NCBI GenBank assembly: GCA_049999725.1
Contig: JBNGIS010008719.1
Location: forward strand, 42,285-73,350
Source: Haplomitrium mnioides
Lineage: Eukaryota > Marchantiophyta > Haplomitriopsida > Calobryales
Direction of reading: 5' to 3'
Length of the DNA stretch: 31,066 nt
Positions 1 to 10,260 of the stretch are shown here, one piece after another. The notes beneath the pieces are model-generated. The model had not been told where the DNA came from. It ran no database searches and worked only from the letters and a program-made list of their open reading frames with translations. A program made the translations under genes and the position numbers. Position 1 is the first letter of the stretch. Each line of letters begins with the position of its first letter.

Positions 1-152
1 CGCAAGATCTATATAGAAATCTGCTCTTAATCCACTTTTACCAACTTTCCAGGTTCTTTAAAGAGTTCTGAAACTGCACTCTATCAGTTTAGAGATGGAC
101 CGCTCTCCACTCTATAGGACTGACAACCTTCTCCACAAAACCAAACACAAAA

Positions 153-179
153 ACTACTACTACTACTATAATAATAATA
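153..179. repeat. (ACT)n/(ATA)n microsatellite
   Basis: Five ACT-type triplets run into four ATA-type triplets. It lies inside the LTR-like segment and has no coding context. Confidence 0.8.
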
Positions 180-1140
180 GAACAAAAGCCAAGAATTACT
201 CAAATTGTATGACTGACACTTCTAGGATAAGAAAGCTGTTGTACAGGCTGATTTTAGACAGAAGCTGAATCAGAGAAATTCACAAGCAACCAGTTCCCCA
301 ACTTGCTAGGAACTCTCAAACCAACACTCCAGTGCCTACCTTCATTACAACATCTCACTTCCCTCAAACTAGATACTCAAGCCACTCCAACCCAATATAT
401 CCCAGAGCTTGATGCTGAGAACTCAGCTATGGAACGACCCTCCTGATCTCACATCCAACTGCTGTTCCTCCAACCACCCACTACTCTGTTTATTTGTTGA
501 AATGCCCACCTATTCCATAGGCACACACAATCCTGAGCACTCCTTGCTCTACTGCAACCCACCAACCAGTATCCACTGACTGATTGACCACAGCAGGTTC
601 TCTCCTTAAAAATATAACAATCACAGAACAGAACAGAACTTAAAGCAGAATTGATTTTGCCACTAAACCTCCCACAGATTTACAACCTGGAACTCAGAAC
701 ACAAGCCCACCAGCAAGACACACTCAGGCACCTCCTGACATGCACTCCTCTAATGCTACCTGACTGCTTCTTCAATTGCAAACCTGCAAAACATTCACCA
801 ATCAACTCTAACTCCCAATCCTTATTCCTTCCTCAAACTGCTCCTCATGAATCTGCAATCAACAACTTGAGCAGGGGACCTCACAGACATGAATTCTCTG
901 TATATTTCTTGAAGCACACATGTACAATGAGACTAACCAGCAAAACAGGAACTCGCCAACAGGCTTGTACCCCCTGTCCTGCTCAACTGACAATAACAGT
1001 CATACTAATTCCAATTCAAACTAACTTGCTTCCCTACACGCTAACTTCTTTACACTAAGTTTAAGATAAGAACTAACAACTCACAACCCGTTCTTAAACT
1101 AAATAACTCATTTACACTAGTTTACACAGACTTCGCTCGC

Positions 1141-1173
1141 CATAAGAACTAACTACTAACAATTGTTCTTATG
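1141..1173. repeat. Short inverted repeat (9-bp arms)
   Basis: CATAAGAAC at 1141-1149 is complementary to GTTCTTATG at 1165-1173 with a 15-nt loop. The pairing is exact but short, so it may be chance. It sits in the LTR-like segment. Confidence 0.4.
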
Positions 1174-1327
1174 CTAACTTTCGAACTTTCACTAACTCTT
1201 CCACTTCAACTTCGAACTTTACAACTTCCGCATAGTAGTCGTTTCGCCCTTTCGAACTTTCGAACTTTCGATTCGACTTCCACACCGAAATCACAACAAA
1301 TCACCAATTCGCCAATCACGAACCCGT

Positions 1328-1510
1328 CGATCTCCTCGGAAAAGAACCTTCCTAACCGGTGCTCCCCACTTCGGATCTCCACTCGGAACCACTTAAACCG
1401 GGGTGTCCCACTTCGGATCTCCACTCGGAACCACTTAAACCGGGGTGTCCCACTTCGGATCCCCACACGGACACAAATCGGAACCCCCGTAACCAGGGTA
1501 CCCCACTTCG
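1328..1510. repeat. 42-bp tandem repeat, about four units
   Basis: The word CCCACTTCGGAT starts at 1365, 1407 and 1449, an exact 42-bp period. A degenerate unit precedes it (from about 1328) and a diverged partial unit follows (CCCACTTCG at 1502). Each unit contains TCTCCACTCGGAACC and TTAAACCGGGGTGTC. 42 is a multiple of three, so the array stays open in several frames on both strands. That explains the open frames here and does not make it a gene. Confidence 0.9.
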
Positions 1511-1559
1511 TAACGTAAAGCCCCGAAGCCTTCTTCGGACTCACGGACTCACCTTCACG

Positions 1560-1659
1560 NNNNNNNNNNNNNNNNNNNNNNNNNNNNNNNNNNNNNNNNN
1601 NNNNNNNNNNNNNNNNNNNNNNNNNNNNNNNNNNNNNNNNNNNNNNNNNNNNNNNNNNN
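1560..1659. other. Assembly gap (100 N)
   Basis: Exactly 100 N, the conventional size for a gap of unknown length. It lies 50 bp past the 42-bp array, so the array or its continuation may be collapsed here. Confidence 0.99.
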
Positions 1660-2109
1660 GGATCGTTTCTACACCAGGTACTCAGGCAAATCTATCCGCA
1701 GCATTGCCTCAATTCTTCATAAACACCTTCATTCGCCATCCGAAGACTCCGTGCCAACGAACCTTCCTCTTAACCAATCCGTTGATCATTCCTTCTCAAG
1801 AATTCGCTTCGCAGATTTTATTCCTTAAATTTTACGACATTCGATTCCTTCAGAAGCCTTCAACACTAATCAATCTTACCTTTCATTCATATAGCTTCCA
1901 TTCGTATCGGATCATTACCAATCATCTCCTTCTTCGCACAGCAAACGATCATCCTTTAATTCCGATTAATTCCTCTTATCCTTACATCTTACAATTCCAC
2001 ACTCGTTAATCCAAAACTTAAAGCTTTACCATTTCCTTCTTACTCCACTGCTCAGAAGAGAACTTATTCGAGCTACTTCTGATTCTCTATCAGCAACCGT
2101 GCTCCCACA

Positions 2110-2426
2110 ATGATGTATGTCGCAATCTTTTGTTGGGCAAGGAAAAATTCATTTCATTACTAAATAATAAAATCTGTAAAAAGCTTATAGCACCTTTCAC
2201 TTGTCTTGTCTTTAATTGCAAAGACCACTTTCTTGCTTCTTTTCTAGATCACTTGATTTCAAAATATGCCTTCAGAGTGATCAACATTGTACTAAGAATT
2301 TCCTATCTATTTCAAATAGAAACTAGAGTTGACAAATACCATCCAAAGTTAGCCCAATTTTATCTATTGAAAACTATTTTCTCCAAATCTTTACCTTCAA
2401 TAGCCGCTATTATGAACACGAAATAG
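2110..2426 (-). pseudogene. DUF7869-type gene, 3' fragment (copy A)
   Basis: This fragment matches, on the opposite strand, the stretch after the DUF7869 core in the longest copy (about 29190-29505) and the equivalent part of copy B (about 4860-5060). Shared words include ATGGTATTTG, AGGCATATTTTGAAATCA and AAAGTGGTCTTTGCAAT. It begins at the high-coordinate end near an AAAGATTTGGAG block and is cut at 2109/2110 by the LTR-like segment, in the middle of the block that reads GCAGCCTACATC in the long copy. The plus-strand open frame here is a shadow. There is no intact protein. Confidence 0.7.
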
Positions 2427-2430
2427 TCTA

Positions 2431-3102
2431 CTCAAAATAGGAACTTTGTTTTGCAAAACAAACGACGCTTTCAAGCTCAAAAATCAAAGAAAATGAGAGC
2501 ATTTTCTTAAAACAAAACAACATGAGTTTTTTTGGTTGATTTTTTTGCAATTTCGACAAGCTCAATAAATCCAAAAGCAATTTTATTATGCAAAATTGAA
2601 TGATATTCTTAGTTTTTGTGAAAATATTGGAAATCTTTAAATCAATAAAAGCATTAAAATTGTGGTTTGTTTTCACAAAACCTTGTATTTTGGATAGAAT
2701 ACATTTTGAAGCCAAAAATTTCAAGCAAATGTCAAAATTCAAATCATTTTAAAATAAATTTGGTTGCACAAACTTCATGCGAGCATAGACATAATGCCAC
2801 TAAAAATCCATTTTTTTGAAAAATATATAGAAAACTTGAGGAAAAACCTAAGTGAACAAGAAGTCAAGGGAATCAATTTGGAGTCTAAAGACTTAAAAGC
2901 TACAAAAACTTAGCCTTGCATGGAGTTCAAAGCTTTATTTTGAAGTCCAAGCAAGAAAAAAGCTTTCCATTTTGCTTCAAAATCCATGCGCGCGAATGAT
3001 TTAGTAGTCATGTCTTACAAGAGTTTAACAATTCAAAGTCTTCTAAAATTCAATGATTCATATGCACAAAAAAGTCATAACTCAAAATCAAAAAGGCTAG
3101 AG
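2431..3102. other. Non-coding AT-rich stretch
   Basis: No gene is recognisable. Read on the minus strand it lies downstream of copy B of the DUF7869 gene and of its 37-bp array, so it is probably 3' flank of that element. Two isolated copies of the palindromic-core motif occur: CATGCGAGCATAGAC at 2778-2792 and CCATGCGCGCG near 2983. Confidence 0.5.
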
Positions 3103-3139
3103 CAATCAAACAAGCCATAGGTTTAGAAATTTGCTTCAA

Positions 3140-3646
3140 AGTCTAAACATGCAAAGTGCTCTAATTTTTGGATTAGAGTCTTTGCAACCAAATGGTTCTA
3201 AGTTCCACATCAGAGTCTTGGAGTGACTTAGGTTCTAAGTTCCATATATTAGTCTTTGTATATACAAGGTTCTGTATCAGAGTCTAAGTGTGCATAAGGC
3301 TCCGACTTTTGCATGAAAGTCTATGCACGTATAGGGTTTCAAGTTCTATATTTGAGTGTTTGCCAACAAACACTAAGCTCGCAAAGAGTTTTGAGTTCTG
3401 CAACATTTTCTATACGAGCATAAGGTTTTGACTTGTGCATTAAAGTCTATGCACGCATAAGGTTCCAGGTTCTAGATCAAAGTCTAGGTGCACTTACGGT
3501 TCTGAGTTCCGCAACAAACTCTAGGTACGCTTAAGGTTGTAATTTCTTCATTGGAGTCTCAAAGTACAAGGGGTTCCAAGTTCTACATCAGAGTTAAAGT
3601 GTGCAAGGGGTTTCAAGTTTTACATCAAAGTCATTGCTAGCAAAGG
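3140..3646. repeat. 37-bp tandem array with palindromic core (about 14 units)
   Basis: Units start with AGTC or a close variant at 3140, 3177, 3214, 3251, 3281, 3318, 3355, 3407, 3444, 3481, 3518, 3555, 3592 and 3629. The spacing is 37 bp except for one 30-bp and one 52-bp unit. The best unit reads AGTCTATGCACGCATAAGG followed by TTCCAGGTTCTAGATCAA. A weaker unit starts near 3103. The first half is the TATGCGCGCATA-like core seen throughout the window. On the minus strand the array is downstream of copy B, and a similar 37-bp unit occurs downstream of the long copy at 30749-30785, so it appears to be a 3' component of that element. Confidence 0.9.
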
Positions 3647-4240
3647 AAAAAGTAGTAAAGGTGGGCAAACGCTTCAATAATCCAAAAGATCTATGCCAAA
3701 AGATTTAGTAGCCAAAACATTAAAATTCTTCTAGCAAACAATGTAGTAGAAAAGAATACAGTAATATTTAAGATCAGAAAAGGTTTGATAAACCAAATGC
3801 AGATTTTGATTGAATGTTTAAATTTCATTCGCAGATGATAAGAATCAATTAGGAATGATTTACACTAAAAAGTTCAAGCTGGCATATAAATTTATCTCAA
3901 CAATAAGAAATTTCTTGAATAAATATCTAATGTACTTTATAAAATATATAAACTTAAATTACAACATGAGTTGAAAGTATATTATAAACCCTTAACCCTA
4001 AATCAAGAACTTTGCATCCACAACTCTAATTCTATACAGGTTCTTTGCAAGATCTAATATTATGACTCTAATATTGTATGCCTAAGTGTTGATGATGCTG
4101 ATTGAATCTCTTTCAAACACTTCAAGATTGATTGCTTTATGTCTTTCATACTCAAATAAATTTGATTTAATGGTAGCTAGAGTTGCTTTCATTAATTGGT
4201 TTTTTTTTTAGAAGAAAATTGAAAGATAGAATTGTGATCT
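3647..4240. other. Non-coding AT-rich stretch
   Basis: No gene, domain or repeat is recognised. By position it is the 3' flank of the minus-strand DUF7869 copy B, between the gene end and its 37-bp array. Confidence 0.5.
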
Positions 4241-4340
4241 NNNNNNNNNNNNNNNNNNNNNNNNNNNNNNNNNNNNNNNNNNNNNNNNNNNNNNNNNNNN
4301 NNNNNNNNNNNNNNNNNNNNNNNNNNNNNNNNNNNNNNNN
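4241..4340. other. Assembly gap (100 N)
   Basis: Exactly 100 N. It interrupts the 3' end of copy B at the place where the long copy has the right arm of a perfect 38-bp inverted repeat. Confidence 0.99.
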
Positions 4341-6208
4341 TGTTACATCAAGGACATTTACATGGATTTTTGATTTACATTTCCTTTTCTAGCTACTATT
4401 TTTTCTGGAAAGTATTGTCCAAAAAATGCATCCTCAACCTTGCAAGAAAACCATTGACCACATACTTGTTTTGGGTTTGGAGGTTCTTCCTCATCAAATG
4501 ACAAAACTTTGAGGAATTTGGAAATCCAAAATGGTGTGCCTTTTGGGTCGAGTAATGCAACAACACAAATAAACATTTTGGCTTTGACATCATGTAGGTG
4601 GTCAAATTTGTGCATGTATCTTGTTTGATGTGAAACAACCCTTTCTCATAGCCTACATGCTTAATCATAGATTGCTCGATATGTAGAAAGCACAAGCTCT
4701 ACGAGAATCTTTCTCTAGCTAGTGAATATCAAATTGAGAGGTTTGAGGAACATTTTAAGAATCATTACAAGTGTCTGCAGATTGTAAAGATGGAAAGGTG
4801 AATTATGTTTGAGGTCCTCATCTTTTTCTTTCAAGGATGTAGCAGTTCTCACTTATGTTGTCCCTAATTGAAAAGACCACTTTCTCCACTTGAACTTCTA
4901 TTTGAGATTGTTTGATTTCAGAATATGCCTTGAGAGAGATCACTATTAAATTTAGAATTTCTTTGTCTATTTTAGGTAAACACTTGAGCTAACAAATACC
5001 ATCCAAAGGTAACCAAAATTCATCTGTTGAAAATTGTTTGCTCTAAATCTTTGCATTTGAATCACTCAACTTGAACTTGAATTGTTGATTGAAGGTAATA
5101 TCATGTATCTTTTGAACCAAGAAGGGATGTTGCTACAGAAAAAAATCTGAAATCCCAAGTCTCCATCAAAAGAGTTGCTTGTGATTTAGGATTATAAGAC
5201 ACTTGTAGCGCTTTGCTCATACTTGTTGCTGTAAAATCCTTCATATGTTTGAAGAACCTGCCATACATTTTATGGATTTGATCATAAGTATGGCTGATTA
5301 TGAGACATCCCACTTTGATTTTTCTGAAAACATTCTTATCGATCAAGAGACTAAGATATCCAAATAAGATGGAATTCTTATTCTCTTGTGTCATATTGTC
5401 CAATTGAAGATATTAGGTGGGAGGCAACAACCCTCAAAGTCACATAATATTTTATTAAACACTATAACCATCAAACTGGAGTCGCTTCTCAAGTTTTTGT
5501 AGGTTAAAAAGACTCTTCAAGAAAGAGCATGATTGAAAATTAGCGCACCAACAACATGCACACTCACCAAACAGTCTTTATCAATGTTTTTTGGTAGAGA
5601 AGGCCAATGTGAAATTGTTTTTTTTCTTTTGATCCTTTCTATCGATCACATTGCCCAAGTAGTTTTGACCATTGGTACAACATTGTCTTCAAGGGTTTGC
5701 AAGTTTTGTTTTTTCTTTTATTTATTGGCCACGATGAAAAAACAATTGGCAATTATATTTGACTACATCACTCAAAAAAACCAAAAATATATAAATAATT
5801 CTATGAAATATGTATTGATGTTGCAAATTTTAAAAGACAAACTTCACACACAAAGAATATTCAAACCAACATCAACAAATGTTTTGAAGTCAAAGGGTCA
5901 AAACTATAAAAAATGATTCAAAGCCTTGTTTTTAATCTTTAAATGTAGGAGTTTTAAAACAACTATAACAAAAACTAGGTGAAATTAAGGCAACAAACAC
6001 CACTTACACTTCTCATGCTAGCTTTGTCTCAACATGCACAATAGATTCAATAAGAGAAAAGTAAAACCTTTGCGAACGTAGGCTGACAAACTAGAATTAC
6101 AATTCTTACGCTAGCTTTGACTCTATGTGCGAATAGAATTCAAAGAAACAATAACAAAATCTATGTGCGCATAGGACAAAAAAACAATAACATCAATTCC
6201 TTGGTTTG
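4341..6208 (-). pseudogene. DUF7869-type gene, 3' half (copy B, continues at 12326-14477)
   Basis: Minus-strand second half of the gene split by the chromovirus. From 6208 down to 5763 is intron, with palindromic cores at 6161-6175 and 6123-6136. An acceptor GTAG ends the intron at 5763 and the exon starts at 5762, the same site as 28486/28487 in the long copy. The exon carries the DUF7869 core: LDNMTQENKNS and a diverged ISHTYDQIH (VGHTH in the long copy) lie at 5101-5403. The tail near 4360-4610 contains AKMFICVVALLDPK and a FWISKFLKVLSFDEEEPPN stretch. Frameshifts and stops show decay. No biochemical function is established for DUF7869; a transposase or nuclease role is inferred. Confidence 0.75.
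6204..6208. repeat. Target-site duplication, left (GTTTG)
   Basis: GTTTG directly precedes the 5' LTR and is repeated directly after the 3' LTR (12321-12325). A 5-bp duplication is normal for Ty3/gypsy integration. Confidence 0.9.
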
Positions 6209-6774
6209 TGTAACGGTTACTAACTTTAGTAAACCATAGCTAAAAAATAATGTCAACTATGTCTAGAAAGCTATTACTAAGTTAGAGTAGAAAAAAGCAA
6301 TTGCTATTATAGAGAATTTGACATGTGGCATGAGGAGAGAAAGTCAACGAATTAAAGTGAAAGAGGGAGTCTAGATAGACTACTTTAGAAGAGGATAAAG
6401 ACATGTGGCAAGTGGAGAATTAAAGTAAAGAGAAGGTTGTAAAGATAAGGACACATGGCAGAAAGAGAACTAAAGAGATGGAAGGTTCTAAGAATAAGGA
6501 CACGTAGCATAAGGAGAACAAAAGTAAAGGGTGGTCCAATTAGAGTGAGAGAGGAAAGAGGGGTCCAATTAGAAGAGGATAGAAAAGGAACCAATGGGGT
6601 TCCTCCACCTATGTAAGAAAAGTGCTTTCTGTCAAATATATAAAGAAAGGAGAGTGCTTTGTTTTTCTCTTTCCTTGTGGGTTTTCCAAGTTCTTTGTGC
6701 GCTTCTCTTGGGCTAACTTGTATGTATTGTATTTGTACTAACTTATGTGTGTAATGTGGGTGTGTAGTATTACA
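6209..6774 (+). repeat. 5' LTR of the chromovirus
   Basis: Pairs with 11753-12320. It contains purine-rich short direct repeats of the type AAGGACACATGGCA and AGAACTAAAG between about 6400 and 6530, then a TATA box and a pyrimidine-rich region. Its end, TGTGTAGTATTACA, is followed by one A and then the primer site. Confidence 0.93.
6636..6645 (+). promoter_or_regulatory. LTR TATA box
   Basis: ATATATAAAG in the 5' LTR, conserved in the 3' LTR near 12179-12187, about 130 bp before the LTR end. It is the likely core promoter for genomic RNA. Confidence 0.6.
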
Positions 6775-6775
6775 A

Positions 6776-6791
6776 TGGTATCATAGCTTGG
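6776..6791 (+). other. Primer binding site (initiator Met tRNA)
   Basis: TGGTATCATAGCTTGG begins two bases after the 5' LTR. TGGTATCAGAGC is the usual plant retrotransposon complement of the initiator Met tRNA 3' end; one base differs here (T for G). Confidence 0.85.
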
Positions 6792-6975
6792 TCTTTTCTA
6801 AAGAGTGTGGATTACCCCTCTTTGGAGAAGTACTTAAGATCTTTTGGAGTAGTGGAATCCACTTTGCATTGACTCTATTAGAGTAAAACTTTCAAGTTTT
6901 CATGAATAAAAGATAGTGGATATCCTATCTTTTATAAATGAAGATAAGAAGTTTGACTTGATGCCATGGTAGCCA

Positions 6976-7399
6976 ATGGATAGAGGAGCATTTGTACCTC
7001 ATAGAATTCCTCTATTAAATCCTTTTAACATTCGTGCGTTTAATATTGATAAGCATTTCTCTCGTCAATTTCTAATGTATAACTTTGGTGATGACTTTAT
7101 GGTTTTTGTGATGGAATCAAGAAAGCCTGTTATATTACATGTGGTAAATTATAGTGTTACATGAGAGTGTTTCATTTATATTTTATGGTAGAAAGAAAAA
7201 TGGATTTGAACCAAGCTCCTCTAGAAGAGTTCAACTACAAATGTCATATTTCTATTAGAGTAATGCCTAAACAAATGTAGCGAGATTTTCTTGTTCGTAA
7301 GTTTGGAGAGAAGTTTTGTAATGTGGTGTTGGCATCCACTAAACCTTTAATTTTACCTATTTCTCACAACTGGAATGTTTATATATTTGTTTTTGTATA
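6976..7399 (+). pseudogene. Leader-region reading frames with a duplicated module
   Basis: Two reading frames lie between the primer site and gag. The first (6976-7164) starts ATG and encodes MDRGAFVPHR... with FLMYNFGDDF and KPVILHV. The second (7185-7399, one internal TAG near 7277) encodes FLVRKFGEKF and KPLILPI. Without gaps, about 12 of 33 residues match between them, including FL, FG, F and KPxIL. I do not recognise the family. They could be remnants of a duplicated extra domain carried in the leader, or an N-terminal extension of gag. Confidence 0.35.
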
Positions 7400-7429
7400 A
7401 GTTAGAGGGTTAGACTGTGAGGGAACAAT

Positions 7430-8395
7430 ATGGATGCTAACTCTAACAATCTTGAAGAAGGAGTGTGGATGATGGCAAAGTTGGAAGAGCTTCAAGCAAC
7501 TCTTATAGCAAGCTAACAACAAACAAACATGTTGATGACAGAAATGCTGAAAATGCAATTACAGCAAGAAATTGGAGAAGGAAGTCGAGAGACACTAGTT
7601 CAGAAAATGAGCAAGTCATGCAAGGTAGAGCCTTATAGAGGAGGTTGCACAATTGGCATCGTAGAAGGATGGGTCTATCAAATGGAAGTTTATATGTCAT
7701 ATGATCCAAATGCTTCAAATTTGGAGAAAGGATTGTTTGTAAGATCATTTTTAGCCGAGCATACACCAATATGGCTACAAGGTTGGGAGCGACAGAAAAA
7801 TACACGAGGAGAACAACTTTTGTGGAGCAGTTTAAAAGAAGGTTTGCTCTAAAATTTTAAAGCGGTACATTCTATATTGACCACAAAAACGAAGCTTTGG
7901 GAGTTGGAGCAGCAAGGAAGCGTTGCAAGATACATTGAAGAATTTCAAAGCTAGCAAGTTCAAATCGAAGATATGAGTCTAACGAAGGCTCTTGACAAAT
8001 TTTTGCAAGGGTTAAGGAGAAAGATTAGAGGAGAAGTTATGATGCGCAACCCAAAAGATGTAAAGAAAGTCATTTCATTTGCTCAAAGAATTGAAGGAAT
8101 ACTAGGTATTGTGCAAACTAGAGGAAACTATGGCCCCATGCATATAGAGCTAGGAAATATGAGAAGAAGAGAATTTCATCGCCCAAATCACCAACAAAGA
8201 GGACCACAAAATACTAATGACAGGAGGATGGATGATCGACAAGAAACTCGAACATTATACAATTGTGATCGGGTAGGGCACATTGCACCAAATTGTAGAG
8301 CAGTACGGCACAATCAATGGCGAGTGTTTCGGCGGCCTCTTCACAACATCAACAATGAAAGAGATGAAGAATGTCAAAGAAATGATGGGCACTAG
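7430..8395 (+). pseudogene. gag: Gag (capsid and nucleocapsid), decayed
   Basis: One reading frame runs from an ATG at 7430 to TAG at 8393-8395 (about 321 codons), interrupted by stops at 7514 (TAA), 7850 (TAA) and 7952 (TAG). The retrotransposon capsid region is recognisable (GWVYQMEVYMSYD, ARYIEEFQS, LDKFLQGLRRKIRGEV). Near the C-terminus is a zinc knuckle, YNCDRVGHIAPNC. The usual form is CX2CX4HX4C; the first cysteine is replaced by tyrosine, so the knuckle is damaged. Gag packages the RNA genome and forms the particle. The three internal stops are each one C-to-T change from CAA or CAG. Confidence 0.85.
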
Positions 8396-8499
8396 TGAAA
8401 AAACCTCATGGTTTTGTTGGGATGAAGAAGAAAGGCGAGGAAAGTATCTACTATATAGAAAAACAAAAAAATGGAGGGTTAATTGTAGTCGATGGATGA

Positions 8500-8874
8500 A
8501 TGGAAGGATTTGTAATAAGAGTTTTGGTGGACTCCGGAGCCAAATAAAATTACTTATCACAAGCAATAACATTGATTCAGAAGTTGAAGTTGCCTCTTGA
8601 CAAAGAAGAGCACGAAGTGGTGGAAATGGCAAATGGCCAAAGCGAGTCTATTGAACGACTATCTCAAGGTATAGCTTTACACATGGGTAACTATAAAGAG
8701 AAGTTGGAGTGGAAGATCACAAAATTGGCAAGATATGACGATATTCTTGGAATGAAGTGGTTACAAAGATATAATCTGCAAGTCGATTGGAGAAAGAAGA
8801 CATTCACGACATTTCAATGGAAGATTGAGGAGATTGAGTACAATCTCATTCAAGACACCTACCCCTATATATGA
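8500..8874 (+). pseudogene. pol: Retropepsin-like protease, decayed
   Basis: The aspartic protease active-site motif DSGA lies at 8530-8541 after VLV, followed by an in-frame TAA at 8545. Downstream is the typical MANGQ...GIALHMG segment and DILGMKWLQRYNLQVDW (near 8740-8790). It processes Gag-Pol. The frame differs from gag and from RT, so frameshifts separate the three; one at about 8870 may be a mutation rather than programmed. Confidence 0.8.
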
Positions 8875-9812
8875 TTGGAGCAAATGCGATCAAAAAACGA
8901 GATATGGTGTTTTTAAGACTCATACGTGAGCTCACTATTGACAAAGAGAACTCAAATCGTAATGTTCCACATGAATTTCAAGGTGTTTTGAAGGAGTTTC
9001 ATGGCGTTTTCCCAATGATTTGCCTAAGGGGTTGCCTCCAAAATGATGCATTGATCACAAGATTGAGATCATTCCAAGAAGTACTCCACCATGCAAAGCG
9101 CCATATCATTTGCCTCCCTATGAATTGGAGGAATGCAAATCTCAGATTACGGAATTGTTGGAAAAAAGATTCATTCAACCAAGCATTTCTCAATCAACAA
9201 ACAGTGAAAAATAAACATCCATTGCCAAGGATGGATGATTTATTTGATAAACTTCAAGGAGCAAATTACTTTACAAAATTGGACTTGAGAAGCGAATATA
9301 ATCAAATCTGAATCACGGAAGGTAATGTGAAAAAAACAACATTTCAAAGTTGATACGTGCATTTCAAATATCTTGATAAGCCTTTTGGATTAACCAATGC
9401 TCCTGCAACATTTATAGGTCTTATGAATGATATTTTTTGATCTTATTTGGATAAGTTTGTTATTGTCTTTTTGGATGATATTCTCATCTACAACAATAGT
9501 CTTCAAGAGCATCAACAACATCTTCGTACAGTATTAAAAGTACTTCAGAACCACAAGCTATATGTGAGGATGTCCAAATGTGAAATTGGAAAAAGGGATG
9601 TTGACTACTTGGGTCATCGTGTAAGTGCATTAGGAATCCAAGTTATGGATGAGAAAGTGGAGGCAATTCAGAAGTGGGAAGCTCCTAGTGATCAAACACA
9701 ACTAAAGGGATTTTTTGGGCTAGCCGGGTTTTATCGTCGATTTGTGAAATGTTTTGCACAAATAGGAGAACCATTAACCAACTTGCTAAAGAAAAGTCAC
9801 ACATGGTCATAA
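8875..9812 (+). pseudogene. pol: Reverse transcriptase, internally deleted
   Basis: A Ty3/gypsy [13 protein letters not shown] (near 9010) and a [17 protein letters not shown]-type segment are readable only in a shifted frame. The frame then returns at [13 protein letters not shown] and TKLDLRSEY (catalytic Asp at 9282), PFGLTNAPATF (near 9380) and FLDDILIY, with the catalytic FLDD box at 9468-9479. Between QPSIS and [11 protein letters not shown] the expected fingers motif with KKDG and CIDYRALN is missing, a deletion of roughly 100 nt near 9195. Stops at about 9309, 9351 and 9438 look like CGA to TGA changes. Confidence 0.88.
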
Positions 9813-10260
9813 GAAGCTGCAGAAGAGTTGGCATTCCAAGCATTGAAGAAGTCACTTCTTCATGCTCTTATTCTTAAATGGTATGATTCTAAATGACTAA
9901 TCAAACTTTCGGTGGATGCTTTGGAAAAGGCTATTGGTGGAGTTTTGCAACAAGAATGGGAGGATGGTTGACATTCTATTGCCTTCTTTTCAAAGAAGTT
10001 GAGTGACACTGAGCAAAACTACCACACTATAGAGTGGGAAGAATTGGTGATTGTGATATCAACCAAACATTAGAAGCATTATCTAAGAGATAAGAAGTTT
10101 ATTGTGGAAACTGACTATAAACCTTTAATCTATCTAGAAACTCAAAAGGAGCTCTCAAAACGACAGATTTGTTGGGTGGAGTGGCAACAACGGTTCCATA
10201 TGAAGATAGTCTATGTGGAAGGAAAACGACAAATTGCAAATATCTTGATACATATGCCTC
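9813..10260 (+). pseudogene. pol: RNase H domain
   Basis: Same frame as RT. It contains SVDALEKAIGGVLQQ (first acidic residue at 9915-9917), SIAFFSKKLSDTEQNYHTIEWEE without its end residues altered, and VETDYKPLIYL with the later catalytic Asp, ending QIANIL. It degrades the RNA strand during reverse transcription. In-frame stops occur near 9810, 9893, 9969 and 10071; three are one C-to-T step from Gln or Arg codons and one is TGG to TAG. Confidence 0.85.

Larger units (their letters stand above)
1..2109. mobile_element. Unclassified LTR-like transposon segment
   Basis: No protein family is recognised in any frame. The segment is GC-richer than its surroundings and contains a trinucleotide microsatellite, a short inverted repeat, a TTCGAACTTT-type short repeat near 1247-1275 and a 42-bp tandem repeat. 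Its right edge is sharp: it ends CCACA at 2109, and the next base resumes a sequence homologous to 29200-29505 (other strand). Read on the minus strand it would begin TGTGGG, so a TG...CA LTR end is plausible. The other end lies outside the window, so neither a target duplication nor a second LTR can be tested. It could also be another kind of insertion. Confidence 0.35.

Noticed and set aside
651-1058. 135-codon plus-strand open frame
   Set aside because: It starts at a TTG codon, has low-complexity Thr/Leu/Pro composition and no recognisable domain; the region looks like transposon non-coding sequence.
1206-2009. Overlapping open frames on both strands around the 42-bp repeats
   Set aside because: The repeat period is a multiple of three and keeps several frames open; one frame also reads through the 100-N gap.
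2428-2742. 104-codon minus-strand open frame rich in Lys, Leu and Phe
   Set aside because: Composition is what AT-rich non-coding DNA gives; no domain and no match to the other copies' coding parts.
3140-3646. Regular 37-bp repeats as a possible CRISPR array
   Set aside because: The units are contiguous and diverged with no unique spacers; the period is the repeat itself, and the context is eukaryotic transposon sequence without cas genes.
5533-5916. 127-codon plus-strand open frame
   Set aside because: It is the shadow of the minus-strand DUF7869 exon and intron of copy B.
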